A DNA stretch of 64,000 nucleotides, from positions 62,001 through 126,000 of the forward strand of contig DASVRI010000039.1 of NCBI GenBank assembly GCA_036388675.1. The letters run 5' to 3'. Shown one piece after another: positions 25,985 through 34,347 of the stretch. Below the pieces are notes generated by a model. The model was not told the DNA's origin and did no database searches. It was given only the letters and a program-made list of their open reading frames with translations. Origin of the DNA: DASVUS01 sp036388675. Its GTDB lineage: Bacteria > Armatimonadota > Abditibacteriia > Abditibacteriales > Abditibacteriaceae. The position numbers and the translations under genes are program-made. Each line of letters begins with the position of its first letter. The stretch's first letter is position 1.

Positions 25985-26893
25985 CTATCGCTTGATCTTC
26001 AGGTTTTCTATGCCTCGTTTGGTAACCCACGCCCTGGCTTCGGTGAAGGTAACGAACCGTGGGAATCCTTCGACAACATCAGCTAAATAATTCGTGGCAC
26101 GCTGTGCGAATCTGTAGTCGGGCACATCACTACCATTTCCTTTCTGCACACCCTCGTTAAAGAGAAGTCCCACTAATACCGTAAGAGCTTCGGGATGGCG
26201 GATGTAGCTTAGATCGCGCAGCACGAGTGTTATATTATGTTGAAGGTCCGGTTCGCTCTGAGCCTTATGGACGATATAGCGAATCGCTTCGGAGTCTCCC
26301 ATGCGTGCCAGAGCCAAGCGAGCCATGTGTGATGCCCGGTAGTTACCACTCGCTAACTCGCGCAGCTTACCTTGTGCGTTGCGCACCTCGGCGATCCCGG
26401 CCAACTCCACGATCTCTACATCAACTCCATTTGGTAGAGTGTTCATCAAGTACTCAACTACAGCCCTGTGAACAGCAGGAGGAATTTCCGCGCGTGAGAA
26501 CTTAAGCAAACGGCTGACGGCACTGCTTGCCACATCTTTGCTGGGGTCGGAAGTCGCCATCTCAAAGATCAACTCAATAGCTTGTTGTGCAGCACTTTGC
26601 CGTGGGTTTCTCTTAGCAACCGAGTAGGTGAAATCTAATACGGCATTGCGCACCCGTTCATCTGAATCGTGCTGATAGCGACGGAGTTCCGCCAGCACTT
26701 TCCCCGGCGGCAGTGCGTTTACCGTGTCCCAAAGGGAAGCTAGTCGTGGTTTATCCGTGCGCATGTAGTCCATCACGGCTGCTACATCCGTGCGCACTTT
26801 GATGTCTTCATCTTGCTCCGTTGCCGACCACGAAGGAACTGCGCTGAACATCATCACACAACACAAATAGACGATCTTTACAAACGACTTCAT
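25985..26893 (-). CDS. Secreted HEAT-repeat-like protein
   Basis: I place the start at 26893 (MKSFVKIVYLCCVMMF), with AGGAGT eight bases upstream; an upstream alternative at 27058 adds an unrelated leader. The N-terminus is a signal peptide ending near SWSATEQ. The rest is paired helices typical of HEAT/PBS-lyase-like repeats (VRNAVLDFTYSVAKRNPRQS, ASSAVSRLLKFSRAEIPPAV, MARLALARMGDSEAIRYIV). Such solenoids bind other proteins. No neighbour suggests a partner. An imperfect AGTACTC site is present. Confidence 0.65.
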   Translation of the reverse strand: MKSFVKIVYLCCVMMFSAVPSWSATEQDEDIKVRTDVAAVMDYMRTDKPRLASLWDTVNALPPGKVLAELRRYQHDSDERVRNAVLDFTYSVAKRNPRQSAAQQAIELIFEMATSDPSKDVASSAVSRLLKFSRAEIPPAVHRAVVEYLMNTLPNGVDVEIVELAGIAEVRNAQGKLRELASGNYRASHMARLALARMGDSEAIRYIVHKAQSEPDLQHNITLVLRDLSYIRHPEALTVLVGLLFNEGVQKGNGSDVPDYRFAQRATNYLADVVEGFPRFVTFTEARAWVTKRGIENLKIKR

Positions 26894-27127
26894 TTTAGAG
26901 ACTCCTCTTTGATCTTCCTTGATCGATGTTCCTCCAGCACAACATTGGACAACATCATACCCCACTCGTTCTGCGCTTCTTGTTGCGCGGTATATTACTG
27001 AGGCGGTTGCCCATCGGGCAGTGCGTCCAAGTTCATGGTATCCCACTGTCCCCAGCATTTCGTTCGAGTTGTTACCCCGCAGCTTGTCAACAAAAACCCG
27101 ACTACTCGCATCGCGTAAACTGACGGT

Positions 27128-27922
27128 GTGCGATTGATGCGTTACTTGCGGTTATACCGCGCCTTCCTGGTTAATAATTTGTCGCGTGCGATGGAGTTTC
27201 GCGCGCAATTCTTCGCGGGTATTGTGGGTTATGCCGTGTGGAGCGGCGTGTCGCTGTTGTTTATCGAAAGTGTGTTTTCCCACGTTGGAGCGGTGCGCGG
27301 CTGGACGCGCGAAGAGATGTGGGTGCTGCTCGGCACGTTCATCATTCTCGAATCGTTGTGTTACGGGTTTCTTGGCCCCAACATGCTGCGATTTTCTAAT
27401 TCGGTGCGGGATGGCACACTCGACATGGCGCTGACCAAGCCGGTGAGTACTCAGTTCTTCGTCTCCACGCGCTACATCGATATCAACGGCTTGATGAACA
27501 GCATCATCGGCGTGGCGCTGCTGATTATTGGCTTGCGGCGCGTCGGCCATACACCGGCTGTGCAACACTGGGCAATCTGGTTGATGCTGCTGGGATGCGG
27601 CCTCATTATGGCCTACAGCATCTGGTTCTTTTGTGTGACGTGGAGCGTGTGGGCCGTAAAACTCGAAGCCATCGCCGTGGTGTTCGATCCCATGATGCAG
27701 ATGGCGCGCTTTCCATTGCAAATTTATCCCACTCGTTTGCAGGCGATGCTCACTTTTGTGTTGCCCGTGGCGTTCCTCACCACGTTTCCGGCACAAGCTC
27801 TGCTGGGACGCGGCCAGTTGCGAACGCTGCCTCTGGCTCTGGGTCTGGCTGCCGTCATGCTGTGGATCTCGCACAGATTTTTCCAGTACGCTTTGCGCAG
27901 CTACGGCAGCGCCAGTTCTTAG
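27128..27922 (+). CDS. ABC-2 type transporter permease (DUF990-like)
   Basis: This 264-residue protein has six hydrophobic helices and opens with MRYLRLYRAFLVNNLSRAMEFRAQF, typical of the PF06182 (DUF990) permeases. Conserved features include GTLDMALTKPVSTQFFVS and the helix-rich C-terminus. It would pair with a cytosolic ABC ATPase and probably a second permease, but neither is adjacent: the next gene is glnD on the other strand. Substrate unknown. The start may be GTG 27128 or ATG 27137. GAGTACTC 27445 encodes Ser-Thr in the conserved KPVST segment. Confidence 0.85.
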   Translation: MRLMRYLRLYRAFLVNNLSRAMEFRAQFFAGIVGYAVWSGVSLLFIESVFSHVGAVRGWTREEMWVLLGTFIILESLCYGFLGPNMLRFSNSVRDGTLDMALTKPVSTQFFVSTRYIDINGLMNSIIGVALLIIGLRRVGHTPAVQHWAIWLMLLGCGLIMAYSIWFFCVTWSVWAVKLEAIAVVFDPMMQMARFPLQIYPTRLQAMLTFVLPVAFLTTFPAQALLGRGQLRTLPLALGLAAVMLWISHRFFQYALRSYGSASS

Positions 27923-28025
27923 AAACTGCCTCAGCGGTTGTCTGTCCGGCCATCACTCTGCGCGTTTCCAAACGCTTTTGATTGTTTGTTCCAAACTTCA
28001 GCGCAGTTCGCAGCAACGCTTCGTC

Positions 28026-31000
28026 TCACGAAGCGCTGGCCTGAGTTTTGGGCAGCGGTTTTTGGAGGCGGCGCTGCACTTCGTCCAGCACCACTTTGAT
28101 TTCGTCGTCGCTGATTTTCTGGTCGCGCGCCGGCGGCATTCCCATGTTCTGAGTACTCAGGGCCACGCCATCAAACGTGCCCTCACCCGGCACACCGCCA
28201 ATCGGGGCACCGCCAATCGGGGCATCGCCAATCGGGGCATTGCGGCGCGTAATGTAGAAAGCGTCTTCAGCGCGTCCGGCCCACGAGGTAATCTTTGCCG
28301 AGTGAATGTCCAGGCCGAGTGACGCCAGCGCGCGCGTGACGTAATACAGCAATCCCGGCACGTTGTCGTTCACGACTGTGAGAACCGAATGCTCGTCCGA
28401 CAGGTCGTTGCGCACTGAGATGCGCTGCGGCGCAAGCTGCGTTGTGACATCTTTGCCGGCGGCTTCCAACACCTGTTCAACCGATTTCTCACCCAGCAGA
28501 ACTTCACGCAGCAAGGCTGCTAAACGTGCGCATTGCGCCGAGGTCAACGGGCGTCCATCGCGCGCCACATACAAGCGGTCGAGCACAATGCCAGGTTTGT
28601 CCGCAGGATCAGTGCTCTGCGATTCGGCAGCAGACACAGCATCGGGCAGCCCATCGGGCACAGCATCGGGCAGCACCGCCCCGTTCGTTGCACTTCCATT
28701 CAATGACAAGTCGTTCGAAACATGAAGCGCCAGCGCCGCGTCGGTGCCGTTTTCATTTTCAGATGTGCTGTCCGCCGGGACTTGCTGCTGGCGCACATTG
28801 AGTACTCGACCCACCAGGGCCGGGTCGCAAGTGCCCCCCTGCCCACATAATGTAAACACTTGCGCCATGTGAATATCCATGCCGGCTGCATACACTACGC
28901 CGCAAATCTTCGACAGCAAGCCGGGCTGGCGCTCGTCGTAAGCAACCACACTCATTTCCGTGAACGGCTCACGCGGGTTCTGGTAAAAGTCGACGATGAC
29001 TTTTTCCTGTGGCAGTTGATCGAGGAACTTCAGGTGTGTGGCGATGGTCGGTAGCGGCGTATTCAGCACATAAGAAGCCGGCAGGCTATCACACAAGCGC
29101 TGCAACAGGGGTTCATCGAGTTCAAGATGGCGCATTTCACGGCGCAGGCGGGCGCGCTCGCGCTGAATCATCTGCTCGCGCATTTCGCTATCGGTAAGAG
29201 CCTGCGCCGTTTCCTGACGCGTCATCGCCATCAGCGTGCGCTCATACAAGTCGCGCATCGCTTCGATTTCCATGCTGGAATAGGAGCGTTCGCCAACGGC
29301 GCGCGTATCGGCCAGCGACAGCAGGTAAAGCATCTTCAGCGTGGTGACGTCGCCGATGTGTTCGAGCACGTCGCGAATGGTGCCCGGCGCCGACAGGTCG
29401 CGCAGACGGGCCACGCGCGGCAACAGTAAGTGACGGCGTATCAAAACCGATAAACGATCGAGCCGCTCCGAACTGACGCCCATGCGCTCACCGATAATAC
29501 GCCCCAGGCGCGCACCGGAAATTGAATGATCGCTGCCGGCCTGGATTTTTCCGACATCATGCAGCAGCGTGGTGAGTACGAGAAGTTCAACATCTTCCAC
29601 GCCATCCCACACCGAATAGAGAAACTCGTCATCGTTGCGCCGCCGCCACATGTCGCCCAGTTGCCGCACAGCGTAAATCGAATGCTCGCCAACCGTTAGT
29701 TCATGTGATGGATCGGCGGGCGCCATTTGCAGCATGGCATCAAATTCGGGGATGAAGTTTTGCAGCACGCCTCGCCCGCGCAAATCGGTCAGCGCGTCGG
29801 CGGCACCATCCACATCGTGCAACAACGCCAGAAACGAAGCGCGCATAATCGGATGTGCCCGCACGTTGCGATCCATAAGAAGCAACGATTCTTCCACCAG
29901 GCGGTCGAGTTCGGCATCGGTTTCGAAGCCGTATTTGCGCGCCAGGGCGAACGGCGTGAGAATCAGCTCGGGATGATTGCGCAGCACATAAGGATGCGCG
30001 GCCCGCACGCGGCGATGCACCGCCACGAAATGATCGTCCAGTCGCAGCGGCCCTTCCAGCAGGCGACGCATGACCTTCTGCGAAAAGCGCAACGCGCCCT
30101 CGGCATAGCGATAATAGTCACGCAGCAGGCGCTGCCACACCTGCGTGCCCGAACCGGTATAACCAAAGTCGCGCGCGCAGCGGTTTTGCAACTCCTGCGT
30201 GAGGACATCGGTTTTCTTTTTCGTGGTGAGGTGCAGCCAGACACGCAGTTTGAGGAAGAAGTTGTTAGCCTCACGCGCCGTGTTGCAATCGCTGGCTGTG
30301 ACCACGCCACGCCATTCGAGGTCGCGCATCGGGTCGTCGCTGGCGTGCATCGCGCCCGCCGCCCACAGCGCGGTTTGAATTTCGCGTAATGCGCCGACGC
30401 CTTCTTTCAGGTTCGGCTCGACGGCATACAGCGACAGGCGAATAGAGCGCGACAGGTCACGGCGTTCTTCGGTTTTATCGAGCAGAAACTCAACGGCATC
30501 CCAGCGGTTGCGCAGTTCTTCGCGCATGCGCCCGTGCAGGCGTTCGCTGCCCACAATGAGACGCGATTCAAGCAGCGCAGCTTTTCCGGTGTGATCGAGA
30601 TGAACACAATCCGAAATAGGCCGATAGGCGTAGCCAACATCCAGCTTGGCGCCGTCGATGAGCACTTCCACCACGAGCCGGAACGCTTCTTTGATGACAG
30701 CATCGAGCAACGGATTTTCTTCTTCCGCCGGCACAAACGCGATGTCGATATCCGAGTAAGGACATAACTCGGCGCGACCGTAGCCGCCGATGGCCAGCAG
30801 CGCCAGTTCCGGTTCATGGTCGTGCGAAATGAGGTGCGAGTACTCGGGGCTGTCTTCATTGGCACCGTCCGGCATGGTGTTCTGGGCCGCTCGTGCCGCG
30901 CGCCATGCCTCGTGGTAGATGCGGCGCAACGTTTCGTCGATGAGCGCCGAGTGTGCTTCGAGCCAGGCGCGCCCCGGCTGCGAACTGGGCTTGCAGGCCA

Positions 31001-31061
31001 ACAGGTCGTCACGCCCGGATATAAGAAAATTACGCAACTCTTGAACGGTGGAATTAATCAC
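28026..31061 (-). CDS. glnD: Bifunctional PII uridylyltransferase / uridylyl-removing enzyme GlnD
   Basis: GlnD adds UMP to PII when glutamine is low and removes it when glutamine is high. The 1011-residue protein has the nucleotidyltransferase motif LLAIGGYGRAELCPYSDIDI, the HD phosphohydrolase site LTTLLHDVGKIQAGSDHS, and two C-terminal ACT domains. Both ACT domains are interrupted: the first by about 75 low-complexity residues (after HMAQVFTL), the second by about 35 (after AFYITRRN) built partly from a 15-base repeat encoding Ala-Pro-Ile-Gly. Each insertion holds a GAGTACTC (28800, 28151); a third is near the N-terminus (30838). ATG 31061. Confidence 0.95.
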   Translation of the reverse strand: MINSTVQELRNFLISGRDDLLACKPSSQPGRAWLEAHSALIDETLRRIYHEAWRAARAAQNTMPDGANEDSPEYSHLISHDHEPELALLAIGGYGRAELCPYSDIDIAFVPAEEENPLLDAVIKEAFRLVVEVLIDGAKLDVGYAYRPISDCVHLDHTGKAALLESRLIVGSERLHGRMREELRNRWDAVEFLLDKTEERRDLSRSIRLSLYAVEPNLKEGVGALREIQTALWAAGAMHASDDPMRDLEWRGVVTASDCNTAREANNFFLKLRVWLHLTTKKKTDVLTQELQNRCARDFGYTGSGTQVWQRLLRDYYRYAEGALRFSQKVMRRLLEGPLRLDDHFVAVHRRVRAAHPYVLRNHPELILTPFALARKYGFETDAELDRLVEESLLLMDRNVRAHPIMRASFLALLHDVDGAADALTDLRGRGVLQNFIPEFDAMLQMAPADPSHELTVGEHSIYAVRQLGDMWRRRNDDEFLYSVWDGVEDVELLVLTTLLHDVGKIQAGSDHSISGARLGRIIGERMGVSSERLDRLSVLIRRHLLLPRVARLRDLSAPGTIRDVLEHIGDVTTLKMLYLLSLADTRAVGERSYSSMEIEAMRDLYERTLMAMTRQETAQALTDSEMREQMIQRERARLRREMRHLELDEPLLQRLCDSLPASYVLNTPLPTIATHLKFLDQLPQEKVIVDFYQNPREPFTEMSVVAYDERQPGLLSKICGVVYAAGMDIHMAQVFTLCGQGGTCDPALVGRVLNVRQQQVPADSTSENENGTDAALALHVSNDLSLNGSATNGAVLPDAVPDGLPDAVSAAESQSTDPADKPGIVLDRLYVARDGRPLTSAQCARLAALLREVLLGEKSVEQVLEAAGKDVTTQLAPQRISVRNDLSDEHSVLTVVNDNVPGLLYYVTRALASLGLDIHSAKITSWAGRAEDAFYITRRNAPIGDAPIGGAPIGGVPGEGTFDGVALSTQNMGMPPARDQKISDDEIKVVLDEVQRRLQKPLPKTQASAS
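28193..28237. repeat. 15-base tandem repeat inside glnD
   Basis: About three copies of a 15-base unit (core CCAATCGGGG) encode repeated Ala-Pro-Ile-Gly-Gly on the minus strand in the second ACT domain. A second, 24-base repeat with core CAGCATCGGGCAGC lies at about 28636-28674 in the first-ACT insertion. In-frame lengths suggest slippage without loss of the reading frame. Confidence 0.85.
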
Positions 31062-31487
31062 GATGATGAATAAACGAAATCTGTGTTGAACGTCAGAGAC
31101 GCGTTTGTGGCAGACATGGCCTTACGCACTATTGAGGTTTCTATTGGTTTAGCACAATGGACTTGCATAAGTCTTGGCGATGGCTTTTGTCCCAACCGCG
31201 CCCGTGAGGCAGCGGGCTGATTCGCTTCAGCAAGCCCGCTGCCTCACGGGCGCGGTTGCGTACCAGCGCACTTATGCAAGAAGTCTAATGAAGTTTACAA
31301 AGATCATGTCCAAAACGTTTAGAGCATAGGGTATCAGAGCATCCGGCCATACTGAGTACTCAGACAGAATGCAAGTGGACGAGGCTGAAGTGGCCATGTT
31401 ACAGTAAGAGTTCGCGACAGAACTACCTGTGTCGGATGCTGGTCAGTTGCAGTGTCAGTTGGGCCTACAATTATCGCCGCCGGGTCA
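31062..31487. other. Divergent intergenic region between glnD and the glycosyltransferase
   Basis: About 425 bases holding a large hairpin element (31159-31286) and one GAGTACTC (31354). Both flanking genes are transcribed outward, so promoters must lie here, but I cannot assign them with confidence. No small gene is evident. Confidence 0.6.
31159..31286. repeat. MITE-like palindromic element A
   Basis: Inner arms 31194-31218 and 31233-31257 are perfect reverse complements over 25 bases with a 14-base loop. Outer arms 31159-31172 (GGACTTGCATAAGT) and 31270-31286 (its complement with a three-base insert) form terminal inverted repeats. Element D at 33227 is nearly identical to the left half of this one. 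Confidence 0.85.
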
Positions 31488-33122
31488 ATGAATGTGAATC
31501 AGCGTCTTCGAAAAATTCTTCCCCTACTTCTTATTGTTGCTTTAGCAGCCTTCTTACGCTTCTACCACCTTGTCGATTTACCCGCAGGACTGCATGGCGA
31601 TGAGGCCATTTCCGGGTTGGAAGCAAGACGCATTTTGCAACAAGGGTCGATTGGCCCTTACAGCCCTTTAGCGTTGGGCCAGCCCAGTGGCCCGCTTTAT
31701 CTATTCACAGTTCCTCTGAAGGTATTCGGCAACACCATCTTTGCGTTGCGCTGCCTCACGGCCTCCATCGGGACATTAACGGTTCTGTTGTTTTACTTTG
31801 TATTGCGCCGTCCTCTTGGCGCAGCGACTGCCCTCACCGGCGCCGCGTTGCTGGCCGTTGCCAACTGGCACATTCATTTCGCACGCATCGCCTTTCCTCT
31901 GGAAACGTGGCCCTTTTGTGTGCTGCTGGCAACGTGGGCGCTCTGCGAAGCCGCACATCATGTCAAGTGGTATTGGTGGGCTGTGACCGGCGCCGCTGTC
32001 GGACTGGGTATCTATTCCTATAACGCACATTCCCTGTTTTTAGCCATCATCAGCATTTGCGCTTTCTCATACATATTTCGTTGCAAAGCAGTTCCCTGGC
32101 GCACGCGTGCCGTATGGCCGGCGGCGTATGTCGGCACGCTCTTTGGGGCGGCGGCGGGGATAATTCTCTATGCAGCCAATCCAAGGAACGGCTATTTTCA
32201 GCACTTCCGCATGCTCTCGCTTTTTCAGCAAGAAGAGTGGTTGTCGCTGGAAAGCCCCTTTTCCAAAGCGATGCTGCTGGGGCAACGTTATGTGCAGTAT
32301 TGGGATCACTTATCGTGGCATCCACAGTTGGATGGCGCCGATGGCACTGGTGTTGGAGCGATTGTACCGTGGCCCATGTTGCTTCTGATGCTTATCGGCG
32401 TAGCCATCAGTTGGCGACGGCAACGAGAAAATGTATTGGTGTGGCTGGGCACAATGATGATTGTGTTGATGCCGATTGCTGCGGTCATCACCACCGACGG
32501 GTTAGCACGCCGCACTCTTGCACTGCTGCCGTTTTTGGTTATGTTCACGGCAATAGCCCTTGTCTCAATGGCGCGGTGGGCCACCAAGCAGATTCCTAAA
32601 CGCCGCCGCACGCTCGCGATGGCCACCGTAACCGGCCTGGCCCTGCTGACTGTTTTGCAGAATCTCGAAGTGTACTTTCGCCAGTTCGCCCAATCGCGCC
32701 CGAATACATGGGTTTTTACGGAAGAACTCACCGATGCAAGCCTGTGGATGAGGCAATTGCCAGCATCGTACTACGTGTATTTCTACTCCGACCGATGGGC
32801 GCACGACTACCCGACCCGATTGTATCTATCGCCTTTTACTCGCATCGAAAACCGCTCACACGAGTTCGGCCAATGGAGCCTGGCCTCAGAACACGCCAAA
32901 GGTATTCCCGCCTTTGTACTGCTGGGTGAGTACCAAAGATACATCCGCGATCTACAACAGATGTATCCGGGCGGCACTGTCATCACAGGTAAACTTATGA
33001 ATTGGAAAGAGCCATCAGCCCCTCAGGGCACGCGCAATTACAGCTTTATGGTGTACCTGCCCGAAGGGCCATTAAAGAACCCGGTGGACAGCCGGAGCAT
33101 CTCCCAAACCTGGATTCCGTAA
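31488..33122 (+). CDS. GT39/ArnT-like membrane glycosyltransferase
   Basis: About 544 residues with ten or more membrane helices. The first helix is followed by YHLVDLPAGLHGDEAISGLEARRIL, where the Asp-Glu after the first helix is the catalytic-type acidic pair of the PMT/ArnT (GT-C) fold. Such enzymes transfer sugars from polyprenyl-phosphate donors to proteins, lipids or polysaccharides. I use ATG 31488 (MNVNQRLRKIL); GTG 31452 is an alternative with no better ribosome site. The C-terminal ~130 residues form a soluble domain. The gene holds no GAGTACTC and lies between palindromic elements A and D, so it may be an insertion. Confidence 0.85.
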   Translation: MNVNQRLRKILPLLLIVALAAFLRFYHLVDLPAGLHGDEAISGLEARRILQQGSIGPYSPLALGQPSGPLYLFTVPLKVFGNTIFALRCLTASIGTLTVLLFYFVLRRPLGAATALTGAALLAVANWHIHFARIAFPLETWPFCVLLATWALCEAAHHVKWYWWAVTGAAVGLGIYSYNAHSLFLAIISICAFSYIFRCKAVPWRTRAVWPAAYVGTLFGAAAGIILYAANPRNGYFQHFRMLSLFQQEEWLSLESPFSKAMLLGQRYVQYWDHLSWHPQLDGADGTGVGAIVPWPMLLLMLIGVAISWRRQRENVLVWLGTMMIVLMPIAAVITTDGLARRTLALLPFLVMFTAIALVSMARWATKQIPKRRRTLAMATVTGLALLTVLQNLEVYFRQFAQSRPNTWVFTEELTDASLWMRQLPASYYVYFYSDRWAHDYPTRLYLSPFTRIENRSHEFGQWSLASEHAKGIPAFVLLGEYQRYIRDLQQMYPGGTVITGKLMNWKEPSAPQGTRNYSFMVYLPEGPLKNPVDSRSISQTWIP

Positions 33123-33226
33123 CTCAATGCAACGCACAACCCTGACTCAAAGAATGGTGCCCCACAGTACGCATCCTGGCTTCAAGCCACCTTATGCTTC
33201 AAGACCAAGACGCAATAAACAAGAAT

Positions 33227-33290
33227 AGACCTCTTGCCTAAGTCTTGGCGACGGCTGTTTTCCCAACCGCGCCCGTGAGGCAACAGGTCT
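33227..33290. repeat. MITE-like palindromic element D (half-size)
   Basis: Short terminal inverted repeats AGACCTCTTGCCT (33227-33239) and AGGCAACAGGTCT (33278-33290) pair with one mismatch. The interior, including CCAACCGCGCCCGTGAGGC, matches the left half of element A at 31191-31210. Confidence 0.75.
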
Positions 33291-33347
33291 AATATTTAAG
33301 CCTCAAGTAAGCGTAAGATAGCAACGACACAGCGCAAAGGAAACCCA

Positions 33348-34157
33348 ATGACTCGTGAACTTCAGGACTTTATGTTCGATCTCAATGGCTACCTGATTCT
33401 CAAGAACGCCATTGACGCCGACTTGCTGGCACGCCTCAATGCGGAATTCGACGCCTTTCCACAAACTCTGCAATCCGGTGAATGGTACCGGGGATCGCAG
33501 CGGCGCGACTACACACCCGATACCGGCCTGGAGTTGCACAATGCCGTGGAGCTTGGCGGGCCTTTTGAAGAACTGATCGACCATCCTTCATGGATCGACA
33601 GTGTGCGCCATTATTGTGGCGAAGAGAAGTCTTACGTCGAAGGAGTGTTCATTGACGAGAGCATTGCTTCGGTTCGCACCACAGGTGGCCATCATCCGGT
33701 GCATTCGGGTGGTTATCAGGGGGCCATGCGCGGTAAATATGGATACGAGAATGGTGTCTTTCGTTGCGGGCAGTGTAATATCATCGTGGCTTTAAACAAC
33801 ATCGGCGAAGGCGACGGCGCGACAATGGTGATACCCGGCTCCCACAAAAGCAACTTCCCGCACCCGTTGAGCCATCAATATCAGTACCATCGCGGCGACC
33901 GCATGGACACGCTGCCCGGTGCCATTCCGGTTTACCTCCAAGCGGGCGATGCGCTCTTGTTTGTGGACGGCCTGATGCACGGCGGCAGCAGCCGCACTAA
34001 TCCCGGCGAGCGGCGCATTATTATCTACCGCTACGGGCCAATCTGGGGCGCCAGCCGCTTCGGTTACACCTACAGCCGTGAGTTCCTCGATCAACTCATC
34101 CCGCAACGGCGTCGTATTCTGCAACCGGTCGATCCCATCCAGCGCCCGGGACTGTAA
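33348..34157 (+). CDS. Phytanoyl-CoA dioxygenase (PhyH) family protein
   Basis: The 269-residue protein has the Fe(II)/2-oxoglutarate dioxygenase jelly-roll of the PhyH family. It opens LQDFMFDLNGYLILKNAID. Seen: the central CGQCNIIVALNNIGEGDGATMVIPGSHKSNFPHP strand set, then GDALLFVDGLMHGGSSRTNPGERRIIIYRYG, where His and the following Arg fit the distal iron and 2-oxoglutarate contacts. The proximal H-x-D is less clear; HPVHSGG may contribute. It would hydroxylate an unknown small molecule. The ATG at 33348 follows AAAGGAAA. Confidence 0.85.
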   Translation: MTRELQDFMFDLNGYLILKNAIDADLLARLNAEFDAFPQTLQSGEWYRGSQRRDYTPDTGLELHNAVELGGPFEELIDHPSWIDSVRHYCGEEKSYVEGVFIDESIASVRTTGGHHPVHSGGYQGAMRGKYGYENGVFRCGQCNIIVALNNIGEGDGATMVIPGSHKSNFPHPLSHQYQYHRGDRMDTLPGAIPVYLQAGDALLFVDGLMHGGSSRTNPGERRIIIYRYGPIWGASRFGYTYSREFLDQLIPQRRRILQPVDPIQRPGL

Positions 34158-34347
34158 TTCTTTCTGGCCTTGGTAGGTTGCCGGCTCCTGGTATAGCAGT
34201 CAACCGCTTGGGTTCGGGGTAGCCTTGCATTCGTTAACGGCTAGAGCTTGCCGCAAATATACACAATCCATAAAAATGCACTGCGGACGACACGCACTCC
34301 ACCATTTTGTGTTTTTGGCGCCTCTTTGCGACTACTTCCTGACCGCT

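Noticed and set aside
28193..28237. Short tandem repeat as a CRISPR array
   Set aside because: Contiguous 15-base units without spacers, in frame inside glnD.
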